NCBI GenBank assembly: GCA_019614645.1
Contig: JABWDB010000016.1
Span: 806,001-870,000, forward strand
DNA length: 64,000 nt
Direction: 5' to 3'
DNA from: Stratiolaelaps scimitus
Lineage: Eukaryota; Arthropoda; Arachnida; Mesostigmata; Laelapidae
The notes beneath the pieces are model-generated. The model was given only the letters and a program-made list of their open reading frames with translations, was not told where the DNA came from and ran no database searches. This document shows positions 35,921 through 46,699 of the stretch, in pieces (position 1 is the first letter of the stretch; every line of letters starts with the position of its first letter). Made by a program: the position numbers and the translations under genes.

Positions 35921-37074
35921 CTATATTCACAGACACACACATATATATATTTATATATATATATATATAACAAGTAGAGATATGCATGAGTCGTTGCTGG
36001 CCATCTCGTGCACCGATCCACAAATCTAAATACAAATATAGTTGTTCAGAACTCGCTACTGTTGCTAATACCACCGGCCCGCGGCTGCCGCTGATGTCAT
36101 CCGGCCTTGCTAACCCTGGTCTTTTACTGACAATGCTGAGTCTGGCATCGATCAACGAATAAACTATCGGTAGATATTACTCTCTTCCTTCAGTCCCTCT
36201 CTCCCCCCGATAAAAGCGAAATTGTTTTCGTTCATCATCTTGAAGTTGTCGGATAGATATTGCGCCCCCTGTCCATTACTGCTGCTGCTGCTGTTGGCTA
36301 AAGACATCTGCGGCAGATGCGATCGAGGCTTCAACGCCAATAGGCCACAGCGTAGCGAACCTTCGAGCCAGGATTGGACATAACCGAGTGAACATAATGA
36401 CATCATCATAACTACTATTGTACATATAGCGCAAGAACAGCAACATCAATGGTACGTTTGGCACCAGATGACTTGTCAACAGATAATGCGAGGGCGAAGG
36501 ATATTATTATTATTGAGATTATTGAGAATCGATCATAATGGCTAAATGTAATTGGCCCAAATGCAAACATTTTAGGGCGATGAATGGATTTATGAATTAT
36601 GGCTATGTTATTGACAATTTCAATTAAAAACTATTGGTGATCACTGTGGCTGGTGTTTGCATCCTTCATCCTTATTAGAGTTTTGTTATTCGACAAATGT
36701 AGTTTGAAATGTCGATAGCTAAGCTCCTAATGCGCTGAGGCGTACCATGTACCCTTCAATCTAGCTCACTTCAAGCGCATTGTAATTTACTTCTCATTGA
36801 ATCTCATTATCAATTACCCATGTAAAATGCAGCACCGATTTGCCACGAAAATATGTATTTCAAAGTTATTCCTATTATTATTATATATATATATATAAAT
36901 AGCATAAGTAATATTATAAATATCGATATAAATATATTATTATCCACATTCGCTCAGGAGCCGGTGAAATAATGGATGAAGAAAACATCTAATATATGTA
37001 TGCCTAATACGTATATATATAATACATATGTCCAAACGGTTTTGGGTTGTTAACTACCTAACTAATTAACTCAC

Positions 37075-37295
37075 ATGATTCCATTGGCCGTCTTACGAAA
37101 GTAGGTGTTCATTGTAAAATTCTTGATGTTTGTGGGTGGGAAGAGTGTTCTTTGGTCCCACCAATGAGTTAAATCTATAATTTTGGGCCCGCTGCGTCGA
37201 ACGGTTTTGGCAGCAAATCCCACGGATATCGTGAGCGCCAAAGTCAGGACAATATTTGCACAGGCTGACGTATTTTCTCTCCGGAACCACCACAT
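37075..37295 (-). CDS. Cyclase-family secreted protein, exon 1 (signal peptide)
   Basis: ATG at 37293-37295 opens residues 1-73 plus two bases, with donor ATCAT|GTGAGT. Residues 1-14 are polar with two arginines and 15-29 are hydrophobic (IVLTLALTISVGFAA). Together they make a signal peptide with cleavage near 28-31, so the protein should be secreted or luminal. The mature part begins with KIIDLTHWWDQRTLFPP (38-54). This is the D-L-(T/S)-H opening of the putative-cyclase family, where the conserved substrate-pocket residues lie. An in-frame ATG at residue 62 is too late to be the start. A TATA-like box lies ~153 bases upstream. Confidence 0.9.
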
Positions 37296-37447
37296 TCTGA
37301 TCGGTTATTTGATTAAAACCCGCCCCTCTCCGAGATTGAGTGAATAGGCGTTTACGGTATCAGGAAATCCCAACTATATCGTAATCAATTTTCTTTTAAT
37401 TAAAGCTAGTTTAACCTGTCAAAGCCGCACTCGATATTTTGACCTGT

Positions 37448-37454
37448 TATATAA
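37448..37454 (-). promoter_or_regulatory. TATA-like box upstream of the cyclase-like gene
   Basis: The minus strand reads CTGTTTATATAACAGG. TATATAA lies 153 bases before the ATG of exon 1, which would put transcription start near 37420 with a ~125-base leader. I see no strong initiator there, and AT-rich DNA gives such matches often. Confidence 0.3.
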
Positions 37455-40400
37455 ACAGAAGTCGCTTTTGAGTTGGCTCGTTTATCTGCTGATGCTGGTT
37501 CGGGTCCTAGCAATTTCGAGTTGCGATAGATTGCCTGTATGTATAAATAGTCCACCAACTTGACTTGATTTCCCAAATGCTATCAGTAATGTTCGTGGCT
37601 GTTTGAACTTGCGGTTTCTCTAGGTCGATGTGCTATTTCGTTTACACATATATATCTATCCTCATTTGAATAGTCCGCATGTGAACAACACTAAAGTATG
37701 TGGTGAGTCACTATATATTATTTCGTTGTTCGAATCCCTGCCTGTAACTGCCTCACAGTCTATTCAGGTCCTCGCACAACTTGAAGATACAACGACTCGA
37801 GGACAGCTGGGAAGGCAGAATTCTTAGGATGACACCTGTATCCAACGAAACGAGAGCTTGCCATCCGTTCCATAAAACGCGACAAAGGACAATACAGAAT
37901 GCCGTACAAAACTGTCTTGTCATGATATTCGACGTCTCATTATGGATGCGCTCTCGGTATCACACGGAAGTTGATGTTCGATATCCATCTAGGGATTAGC
38001 TCAGTGTTCATGACGGGTGTCGTCGTCACACGATCGTTTATCTCTTTCACGAGACAAAACATTCAAATCGTTTATCACCACCACCACCTCCTCGTGCACG
38101 GCGGCTGTTGCATCTCGCTCGCTATTTTAGAACATCATAATGCCATTGTTGTTAACATCATAATGTTGTTGTTCCAGCTGTCGCCGGTTGGGTTTTGTCG
38201 ACCGGTGGGTAGGTATCCAGCTGCCAAATAGATCGAGATTGCGCAGCAAAATAGACTTAGCACAGCTGCGGTCAGCGTAGAAAAGAAGATATTGGCTCGT
38301 GCCCACCGCGCATGGGTTGCGGAGGGCTGCCGGTGACGGTGCGAATCAAGCGAGAGGGGCAAACCGACAAGAAAGCCAACGAACCAACCAGGTGAAACAA
38401 ACACCCACCCGCCTACCATAGACCCTCTCCTCCTCCCCTTAGCCCACGCGTACGATCGGCCGGCCAGCCAGTGTGCACGACAGCTGATTCATGGCGTCGT
38501 CGCAACGGTGATCCCGTCTACCGCAAACGGGTTGACCTAGAGCTCCCATTTGACACCGGCCATCGCCCCACACGTAGAAGACAAGACAAATGCACAGGAC
38601 GACGCGCCACGACCATAATAACAATAATAATAATAATAAGAATACATACGCATATCATCATTATTATCACCACCATACGAATACATAGGTGTAGATTATA
38701 ATATTATACATGCCACAATAAGAGGTACAGGCATTATGCACTACTTGTCTTGTGGCCAATCGTCGTTCCATGAATGGAAATGCCCGGCGGGGCGGTGGAG
38801 ACTGTAATTAGCGTTGAGGACAATAACAGTGGTAATGATGATTATCATAATAGTCATCATCGTCATCAACATCCGTATGTCGATGCAACTATAATGCTTA
38901 ACTGTTAAAGGAGCGAATTGGATTTAATCGCCGAACGATAATCTCCGACCAAGGAAAATTTAAATTAATGTAAACGTTATCATCATCATCAATACTTGAT
39001 GATTAATAACACTAATAATATTAGTACCGTTGATTGACAAGCCCAAAACCACGAACAGTACTATGATTCCTCGGGCGCAAGAAGGCGTAGACTCGTCACG
39101 GGTACCAGCCAAGTATATTTCTTTTAAATCAATAAATACAGACTATAATTTGGAATAGATTGTATATACTACCGACAATAACTATAGTAAATTTACAAAA
39201 ATATTTACAATAACGTTCATAATTTGTTACTATACATTGTAGATTCAGACTTGAACTGAAACGGTTGACAGAAGCAATCCTCCTTAAGTGTCATTTGACA
39301 CACAACACCAATGACATACACGGGAATATTTGTATCCCATGTCACCGCAATCAGCTTCTGCAAATTATCTGCCTCCATTACCCTATGTTACAACACGTTG
39401 TCCGTTTGGTATTACCAAAAACATGTTTAATCCATTAAATTCAGTTCTGTGCAAATTTATTTGGTGTGCGAATCATATCTCTCTTATATCTTGCTGTGCA
39501 AGAAAGCTCCAGTCAATGCTAAAGGATTAGCTCATGTGTGAATCTCGTTGCCGCTCCCTTGAGAGCCATACGGACATGGCCTCACACCGTGGAGAGGCTT
39601 CGTGGTAATCTAATGTAGTTACTGGCTTGAAGTTCATTGCTGTGGCGATAACTTGTAGGCTCAGCTTTATCCACAAGCTGGATATACGGAAATGATTATA
39701 ATTACTACTTATATTCACAAATTTAGTACATTATGTCATTATCTTCTTGGGAGTAAAGAGTCTTGATAAAACGGGACGCAAAGAAAAGATGATTTTTTTG
39801 TACTTTTGTTTCTATTTTCGAGAACTGCATTTACTCTCTCAAGCCTTTGGCCTGTACCCCTTGCTGTCATGCGTTTTCCGAAAATCATTAAGGACTAAGC
39901 ACATGATAACATATGCATGAAATTTATGTGATGCTTGTTGTTATCTCTGCATTAAATAATTCCGGAAGCGTCTGTCAAATATGGAACGACGCACGAAAGT
40001 CTAAAGCGTCAACACGAACTAAATATGAGGCAGCTGGTTATTTAAGCATCATTTGAGTGATGAATCTAAATAAGCTGTACAGCCTTGCCGTGGTTGTGAG
40101 GCTCGACAGTTGCGAACTATGAATAACTAAACAGCGCCTCTCACAGTGAGCTTTGAGTTAGCACCTGAGCTGCCCTCGACATGAACCCTTGTGACGACGA
40201 GTTTCTCACGCCCGAACGGCCAGTTGATACAATTTCAAACTGGCAAAAAAACTACAAATTTTTATCTATCAAAGCATGACAACGATTTCAATGAGAGAAA
40301 GTAGCCCAAAAGTATGCAAAATGTTGATCCGCGAATTGTTAAATATATATTATCTTTGAGTTTGCCAAGTCAAATAGGTAATCTGACCGGAATCATAGAA

Positions 40401-40527
40401 TAAGTGACCGTAAATCTAAATCGGAGCAAAGACACGCACAACATGCTGCTTTGGACAGCATAACTAAAGGCATATAAAGATATCCCCCCCAGAGGACTCT
40501 GAAGACATACTGAGTTAGTGGTTTACT

Positions 40528-40579
40528 TTTATTTATTTTTAACTTCCACGCCTCAGGGGGGAAGTTAAAAATAAATAAA
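40528..40579. repeat. Perfect 20-bp inverted repeat with a 12-bp loop
   Basis: The left arm TTTATTTATTTTTAACTTCC (40528-40547) and right arm (40560-40579) are exact reverse complements. The loop and inner arm (CCACGCCTCAGGGGGGAAGTTAAA) recur, slightly changed, at about 30533-30556, where the left outer arm is missing. This suggests a copy of a mobile repeat that gained or kept both arms here. Confidence 0.8.
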
Positions 40580-42524
40580 TAGAATAAGTGACACTTGTCA
40601 CACCGACTGCGGCTATGAGGTCCTGAGACATGTGGCACCTGGACATTGTGAAGTGTACACACGTATAAGAGGGTCCGTTATTGGACATATGTAATTATCC
40701 TTATCCAGCAACAGGCAAACAGATAACTTATACTGTTTTTTTCAAAGGAAAAACGCCCCCCGCCGCGGATTCGAACGAGTACTATACCAGTATCTGTCCG
40801 TTGGCAAATACATATTACTCTCGTTGGCCACGCCGACAAAGCCTAACTGGAAGCCCACCTGTTCTTCACTGCCCAGACTTTCGCCTTGTCCAATTGTAAA
40901 ATTACTTTTTACAGACAGTATCTACAAACGGAATCCAACAATACGTAGTTGAGTTCCAGACAAGCGAATCGAAGGTCTTGCCCAAACTACTATACATCGA
41001 CATAGCTAGCGTCTCTAATATTCGTAGTTCTTTGAATTGGGAGAATATTTGCGTACTTATATTTGTATTGATATATCATCAACTAATGATCAATAAAAAC
41101 TATAACTTACGATAGTTGATAACGAAAGGTCTCTGTTTGCGTGGGAGCACGTTATGCAAATGTCACAATGTTTACCTATGCAAAGCGTAGAAGTTTAGTA
41201 CCTACCCCCACCCCCCCCAGCTCAAGACATGTGGACTGAGAGGCAAGCACGTACATGGGAATAATGATGATAAATTACTCTAAGGTGTCGGCACTATAAT
41301 GAGATATCGTATATGTTAACTTGACGTCAACCGACTCAAGACACTTTTTCTAATTTCAACGTGGGCCGTAGTCAACAGACCATATTAAAATTTAACCAGA
41401 ATGTACAATATTTCACAAAGCGTGAAATCGTATATATAACGGCCGATCATATATACCAATTTAACTCGAGATGCTCTCAACTCGTATGCAAACCTTGCTG
41501 CTAATTTAAATTGTATGAATGTAAAAAATGCGTAGAGAAATGATTTGCTTTCTAATAAGTCGTTAGCTTTTCACGTTGTTATTTAGTTGGTGCTGGAGTT
41601 GGAGATTCAACTGTCCACGACGGGGAGTATTGATAACAAATAATCCATGAAATGTTGACCTCCAGGCGTTCGCAAACTAATGAAAACCCTAATTTACAGC
41701 AGAGATGTATGATTATCGTAAATCATAGCTGTAATTCTTCTATCATTGTGTAATAAAAATATTATATTACAGACATGAGATTGAAGACAAATAGTTTTAT
41801 GTAAAAGTCAACCGTGTGCTTCGGGACGTATCTCCCAACATCACCATCAGTGGCTCGTACAGAGCCGGCTTTGCACAGAGTTGTGAGAAATCTGCATTTT
41901 ACTGATATTCTATGGCTTGTGCAACAAGCAAACCTTCACGGGCTTAGCAAGAACAGCAGACATAATTTGATTCAATTCAAATAGTTTGAAAGCAACAACT
42001 TATTAACGAGCTGAATATTTTGTTTTCCCTTGTGCCTGTTTTACGATTACAGTTGCAAATAAACAGCAAATTGTATTGAGTGAATAAACGATTGGAGATG
42101 AATGTGTTTTCGGTTGTATGGGTGGATACAAATAGTTCACGCCCATGCAGAGTTAGGCTCTGTAGTATGATGTTTAATAAAGTGCCTATCATTGAAGCTT
42201 CCGTATTTCCGTCCTAGAATATATAATAGCTATATAAATACACGTATGTGCATGTCTACGAACACAGTCATGTGGTTGTGGCTTACCAAAGCAGATAGTT
42301 AGTCGTGAGATGACGAAAGATCACCCACACAAACGAATATAGCTGCTTCTGTGTACCTTATCTGATAGGCGAAGTGGTCTCGAGATGAATAAATAACTCA
42401 ACACAGTCAGTCAGTGGTGATGTCTCTGACCTTCGACGTGCTCATGAGTGAAGTCTGTCCCTATAAATAACAAGCATTTTGCATATTCGAGGAAACGAGT
42501 TCCACTGCTTTAGTAAAAGGTTCT

Positions 42525-42600
42525 CGGGCTGACTCTCAGCCAACATTTAACGTCCACGGTGTAACTACTTTTTAGCACACTTCACTTTGGCACTGCTATA
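42525..42600 (-). repeat. Interspersed repeat family, minus-strand copy
   Basis: The reverse complement of 42537-42559 is identical to 35475-35497. Beyond it the minus strand reads GAGAGTCAGCCCGAGAA, which also resembles the weak copy at 14450. It is a second good member of the family. Confidence 0.7.
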
Positions 42601-43652
42601 TTAGGGTGTACAGAACACAGGAGAACGTAGTTTAGGCTCCGCATATGAACCACAGAATTAAATAAAAGCCTGTCGAGTGAATCGTAGAATATTAGGAGTA
42701 TAAAACAGTTATTTCCTAGACAAATCGCGCAGGTGTTCTATAGCATACCATTGCGACGCGTTCAAAATCCTGTCCGACATTTTTCCCGCTATTCCGTAGA
42801 AACGGGACGAGTTTAGTTGTGTCCGGTTTTAGCTGAATGTTTTGGCTCGGCCATATGTTCGAGAAATTCGTTTTTTTTCTATTTTCATATTTTGGCTATT
42901 TTAAACAGAACCTCTCAAATGAACAGTGGTCGAACTGGTTCACATAATATCATTGAGCTTTTTCGTTCGCTAGAGGCTCATTACAGATGGAAAAATGGCG
43001 GCAGGCAAATCTGAGAGAACAATACACGTATCCCGAAAAGCGCTGTAACAAGAACTCATACAATAGCGGCGTATTGTTAAAAAAAAAGGATTTGTCGTAA
43101 ATATCTCTACAACCCCCTGATACGTGCAGCTATCTATCCCGAAGGCATATTTTGAAATCGACGTACATGACTCTAGAAGGCAAACCTAAACACGGACAAG
43201 CATATAAGGTGTCCTAGAAAATTCTAAACATATCGTAAAACTGGGTGATCAAAAAGATTATCTAACGATAATGAAAATGTCCATCACATTTATTCCTGCC
43301 TATTAAAATAGGTACTAATAGAATGTATAGTGCTCTAGTTTGAAGTGTCGCTTGTGGTGACTATGCTCCAGGTTCACCTTTAGTAATATCGTAAATAAAT
43401 GTAAATGTAAATATCTTGATATATCCTAAAGTATCTCTGTCATACTCCATTGAGTTCAGATGGCAGTATAGTTTTTCCATATATCTGAATATAATGTGAC
43501 TTGCTGGATCAGGAGAGATTTCGTTCATCATTGTTCAGTTTCCAGGATTCAAAATTTCTTTTTTCAATTGTCCACGTGTGGTCAGCAGTGTCGAGCACCA
43601 TCGAAATAGAAGCTTGTTCGATCAAGGTGTATGTAATTGGGTATTACTATCA

Positions 43653-43771
43653 CATATCAATATCACATATAATTAATTGTTAATATTATATATCAATATG
43701 ACATATAATTATAATTATAATATTACATAGCAATATGATATATAACTAATTGTTAATATTACATATCATAT
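43653..43771. repeat. AT-rich tandem repeat, ~3.3 units of 36-37 bp
   Basis: Units at 43653-43688, 43689-43725 and 43726-43761 and a partial unit after that share the pattern CATATCAATAT, then ACATATAA, then TTGTTAATATTA. They differ by a few substitutions and one inserted base. It is a small minisatellite with no coding potential. Confidence 0.8.
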
Positions 43772-44436
43772 TATCCATTCAACGTCCAGGCATTTTTTCA
43801 TTACACATAGGATGATTAACTATCTTATTTCACGCCTTATCAAGCACTCGTCACATGCTCATCGGCCGTGCTCTAAACGAATCTAGCACGGCGGGGCCGT
43901 TACCGCATCCACAGTGATTATCGGAAAGAAATGAGTTCGTTCTTGTTCTAAAATGTTGAATCGTGTTCGAATTAAATCAGTCCAACAAATTTATGCCAAG
44001 GGCACGAACACACTGCTATACTCGCACTCCGTGAGATATCCGCACAAACATAAAAACGTAGGAATATTTTCGAGGTTTTCTTCATTGGCGCGGATCGCTA
44101 CTTTTTTGTTTTATTTCAAGCTGGGCTATATTTTACTCACGTATATATATATATATATATATTCAACCACAGGCATAAGGCGTTGTTGTCAAAGTTGGTC
44201 ATTGTTTTCGAGCGATCGGTTGCGTATTACTTTCGCCCTTTCCGAAAGTCACACACGTCCAGTTGTTGCTGGGACGACTGATTTTTGGTGTGGCACAGTC
44301 CGAGTCACCGAATAGAAGGTGTGATGGCTGTCATTTATTGTTATCACATTTATTACAAGCAAAGACTACTCAAAGGTGTCTTCTGTATCACGTGGTCTAT
44401 AATGTTATGATATTGGTATTGTCCTTTCGCGTTCAC

Positions 44437-44707
44437 CCCTCCCTGTAATTGGCGCATTGGGCACACGTCATGTGAGCTATGAAATCGCAGCGGTCCATCG
44501 CCTGTCTTGACGATGTTTGTGTGTAGGTCCAGCCTCTTTGCACACGTTTTTGCGAAAGTGTTCATTTCGGGCGGTGATGGTTTTGGGTGTGCGCCGCGTA
44601 TTTTTTGCCACCACGGTGTTGAGGGGCAAGGCACTTCATTGAGTGTGTACGCCCAACATTTCGCGTACGCGTGAAAACCGCAATGGAACGAGGAGTGAAA
44701 CGCGTCC
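44437..44707 (-). CDS. Candidate internal exon, unrecognised
   Basis: On the minus strand a strong acceptor (a T-rich run, then CATTCATAG|GG at 44708) opens a frame. It reads DAFHSSFHCGFHAYAKCWAY, then TLNEVPCPSTPWW, then HPKPSPPEMNTFAKTCAKRL. A possible donor GGAGGG|GTGAAC lies at 44436. The amino-acid use and raised CpG content look coding, with five to six cysteines and paired tryptophans, but I know no family match. Two other frames on the plus strand (44736-45053 and 44770-44949) overlap its upstream side, so the strand is not certain. Confidence 0.35.
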
Positions 44708-45793
44708 CTATGAATGAAAAATAATAACATTTTCCTTGATAAGTCTGTGTCTTTTAATCGACCTATCAGATGCTGCTGCTGTCGCGCTGCCGGAAGCGAC
44801 GAAATACAACAAAAGAACACAAAGAATATCAAAACATTGCCAAAAAGCTACCTACGGGTGGCCTATTCAACAAAATCAAAGAAGGGAAGCAAGCATCGCT
44901 CGTATATTCAATGCAAGTAGTGCAGTGTGGGCCTTCGCACCGGCGAGAATAACCACTCACTTGACTTTGAAAGGAGATCAATTTATTCACGAGATAAGCG
45001 ACACGGAAAGTGTTCATTACAGCATACATATATATATTATCTATAATATATAAAGGCAGGTACGCATAATACATTTAATGGTTGTTATTTGAATAAAAAA
45101 ACCTAGAGTCTTCGTACCGAGGAATCTCCTGGTCCAAGTCGCTGTATTAATCTCTATGTTTAAGGTGTAAAAAAATGTTACAAATTTTGTTGAAAAAAAA
45201 ACAATACGTGAAACTAAAGCGAACTAATGTATGTTCAGTTTTCAGTTGTCATTATATTGCTCTAGATTAAAAGCCGTTCAGATGATACCATGTTCCCAAG
45301 TTTCCTATGAACGGGTACCCGGTCCTCAGACCTACCTGCGTACACCTTTTCATTTGCAATTAGTCTCATTATCTGTATTAACATGCTCCTTATTTTATAA
45401 TATTATAAAATCATGCATTTATAATGTATATCTACCCTTTAAAGGCGTTAATAAAGTTATTGCAATGTATCTATATTGTTCCGGTTTACTTAAACTATTC
45501 TACATAACCAAATAAACAATAGCGCTTTTCCTCTCCTTGTTCCCCGTCTAAGGCGAAAATCTTAGATGGGCGTGAAGTCTAGTGCAATATACATTTACGA
45601 GTTACCCAGGAGCAAGCAGAATATAAACAGAATAAGTATACGAATATCGAGGAGTGCCAGCGACATTTAGACAGCAATTTTTAGAAACACGTTTTTGGTA
45701 CAATTATTTATATCAAGTACGATCACTCAATGATATTACGTATTTAACAAATGCAGTTTTTACCAATTTAATTTTTGTTAAATTATTTTCCAG

Positions 45794-45850
45794 CTTGGAT
45801 ACTGTACATGCTGATATTACAACACTTATTAGTTCGTCGAGAAAAACTTG
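45794..45850 (+). CDS. Candidate 57-bp exon of a plus-strand gene
   Basis: A pyrimidine-rich acceptor (AAATTATTTTCCAG|C) and a good donor (AACTTG|GTAAAT) enclose 57 bases, open in the frame LDTVHADITTLISSSRKT. The exon takes one base to finish a codon and ends two bases into one. This phase joins in frame to the next candidate exon if that exon uses the acceptor at 46219-46220. Too short to identify by itself. Confidence 0.4.
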
Positions 45851-46218
45851 GTAAATCCTATATTGGACACATAATAATAATATATAATATTGGACACATT
45901 AGGAAGCTTGGCCCTCATAGGTGCACATCGGTTGTAACACACATTTAAACGATCAAGAGGAAAACGATCACAACGTAATTTTCCCCAGGACAGTATCGAC
46001 GAGCATCCATTCATAGGGGTGAGACATCACAAGAAACACTACCGCCTTTCCACACATTCTGACAAAGTAAAATGCTTCATTTGCTAGAATTGCAGGACGA
46101 AATAGATACGTGTGCGCAACATATGGACAAGGCAATATAGCGTCAAGCGCCTTTGATCGTATTAAAGGGCAACTGAGATTTGCTTTTCTGAACTTCGAAG
46201 AAAATGTCTTTTTTACAG

Positions 46219-46398
46219 AGGGTCGAGGCTCACGGTCGTCCTGTGGGATGCCTGGCCATCCACGATATCGGTCACTTAAAACTCGGCCTGGAACTCGGAT
46301 CAGTGGAGAACGTGGCCCTTGTGGGTGTGTGGCCGCAAGAGTTCAGAAACTTTTCAATCCAAGCAAAAGTTCCACTGCTTGCTTCCGGCATGGTTCGA
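46219..46398 (+). CDS. Likely exon of a plus-strand gene, family uncertain
   Basis: A textbook acceptor (TGTCTTTTTTACAG) and donor (CGA|GTGAGT) enclose exactly 180 bases that are open as 60 codons in phase 0. The sequence is richer in GC than its flanks and reads like true protein: VGCLAIHDIGHLKLGLELG, then GVWPQEFRNFSIQAKVPLLA. Alternating hydrophobic strands followed by a phenylalanine-rich turn and a P-L-L motif remind me of the BPI-like fold of JHBP/takeout and group 7 mite allergens. That is an impression, not a motif match. A second acceptor two bases on would join in frame to the exon at 45794. Confidence 0.6.
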
Positions 46399-46507
46399 GT
46401 GAGTGCAACTCATTGTTCGCGCAGAATTCGTTATCTGGGCAGTTTCATTCTGGAGGTTGAGGTTTGCTGCTGGTCATTGTGATTCTTGCTTGATACTATT
46501 TAATAAG

Positions 46508-46642
46508 GATGCTATAGAGACCAATCTCTTGAGACCAACATCGACTATTGCTGGCTATCTGAACGCTGTGGAAGATAACCTGCTAAAAAGCAACGAAATC
46601 AACACAAACATTATGAACCTAGTGGGCACTACCAGAAGTGAG
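46508..46642 (+). CDS. Candidate next exon of the plus-strand gene
   Basis: About 110 bases after the exon at 46219-46398, an acceptor (TTTAATAAG|GAT) begins a frame in phase 0, matching that exon's end. It reads DAIETNLLRPTSTIAGYLNA, then VEDNLLKSNEINTNIMNLVG, a helical, polar sequence. Donor choices are ACCAGAA|GTGAGG at 46638 and AGTGAG|GTGGGC at 46643. The acceptor lacks a good pyrimidine tract, so the 5' limit is the weakest point. An alternative is read-through of one long exon from 46403, but that needs the good GTGAGT donor to be unused. Confidence 0.4.
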
Positions 46643-46699
46643 GTGGGCTTTCTGTGTTATTTATGGATAGTCAAATGTTAAGCTTATAAAACCAACAAC

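Larger units (their letters stand above)
31157..37074 (-). other. Intron 1 of the cyclase-like gene
   Basis: This 5918-bp intron starts GTGAGT on the minus strand and ends TTGCAG. It contains a degraded Tc1-type element (33839-35127), a coding-like minus-strand stretch at 35700-35920, one copy of the interspersed repeat at 35440-35500, and an (AAT)n/(GTT)n-rich zone at 32660-32730. Confidence 0.75.
19890..37295 (-). other. Gene span: four-exon cyclase-like gene (272 aa)
   Basis: Four exons (37295-37075, 31156-30962, 21310-21190, 20171-19890) total 819 bases, exactly 273 codons with stop. Every junction is GT-AG and the phases agree: exons 1 and 2 end with two bases of a codon, exon 3 ends in phase 0. 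The product has a signal peptide and a full-length cyclase domain. Introns are 5918, 9651 and 1018 bp; the first two contain transposon fragments. The reading frame is under no visible decay: no stops, no frameshifts and good splice sites. This suggests an expressed gene despite the changed active site. Confidence 0.92.
37296..44436. other. Noncoding DNA with microsatellites and small repeats
   Basis: No exon I can recognise. A GC-richer, CpG-bearing segment at about 38060-38600 has short open frames on both strands but no family match; it may be a regulatory region or old repeat. (AAT)n runs lie at about 38615-38640. A perfect hairpin lies at 40528-40579, a 36-bp tandem repeat at 43653-43771, an interspersed repeat copy at 42537-42559, and a (TA)n run at 44141-44163. 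Confidence 0.5.

Noticed and set aside
37728..37745. GTTCGAATCCC resembling a tRNA B box
   Set aside because: No A box, acceptor stem or anticodon arm can be drawn around it.
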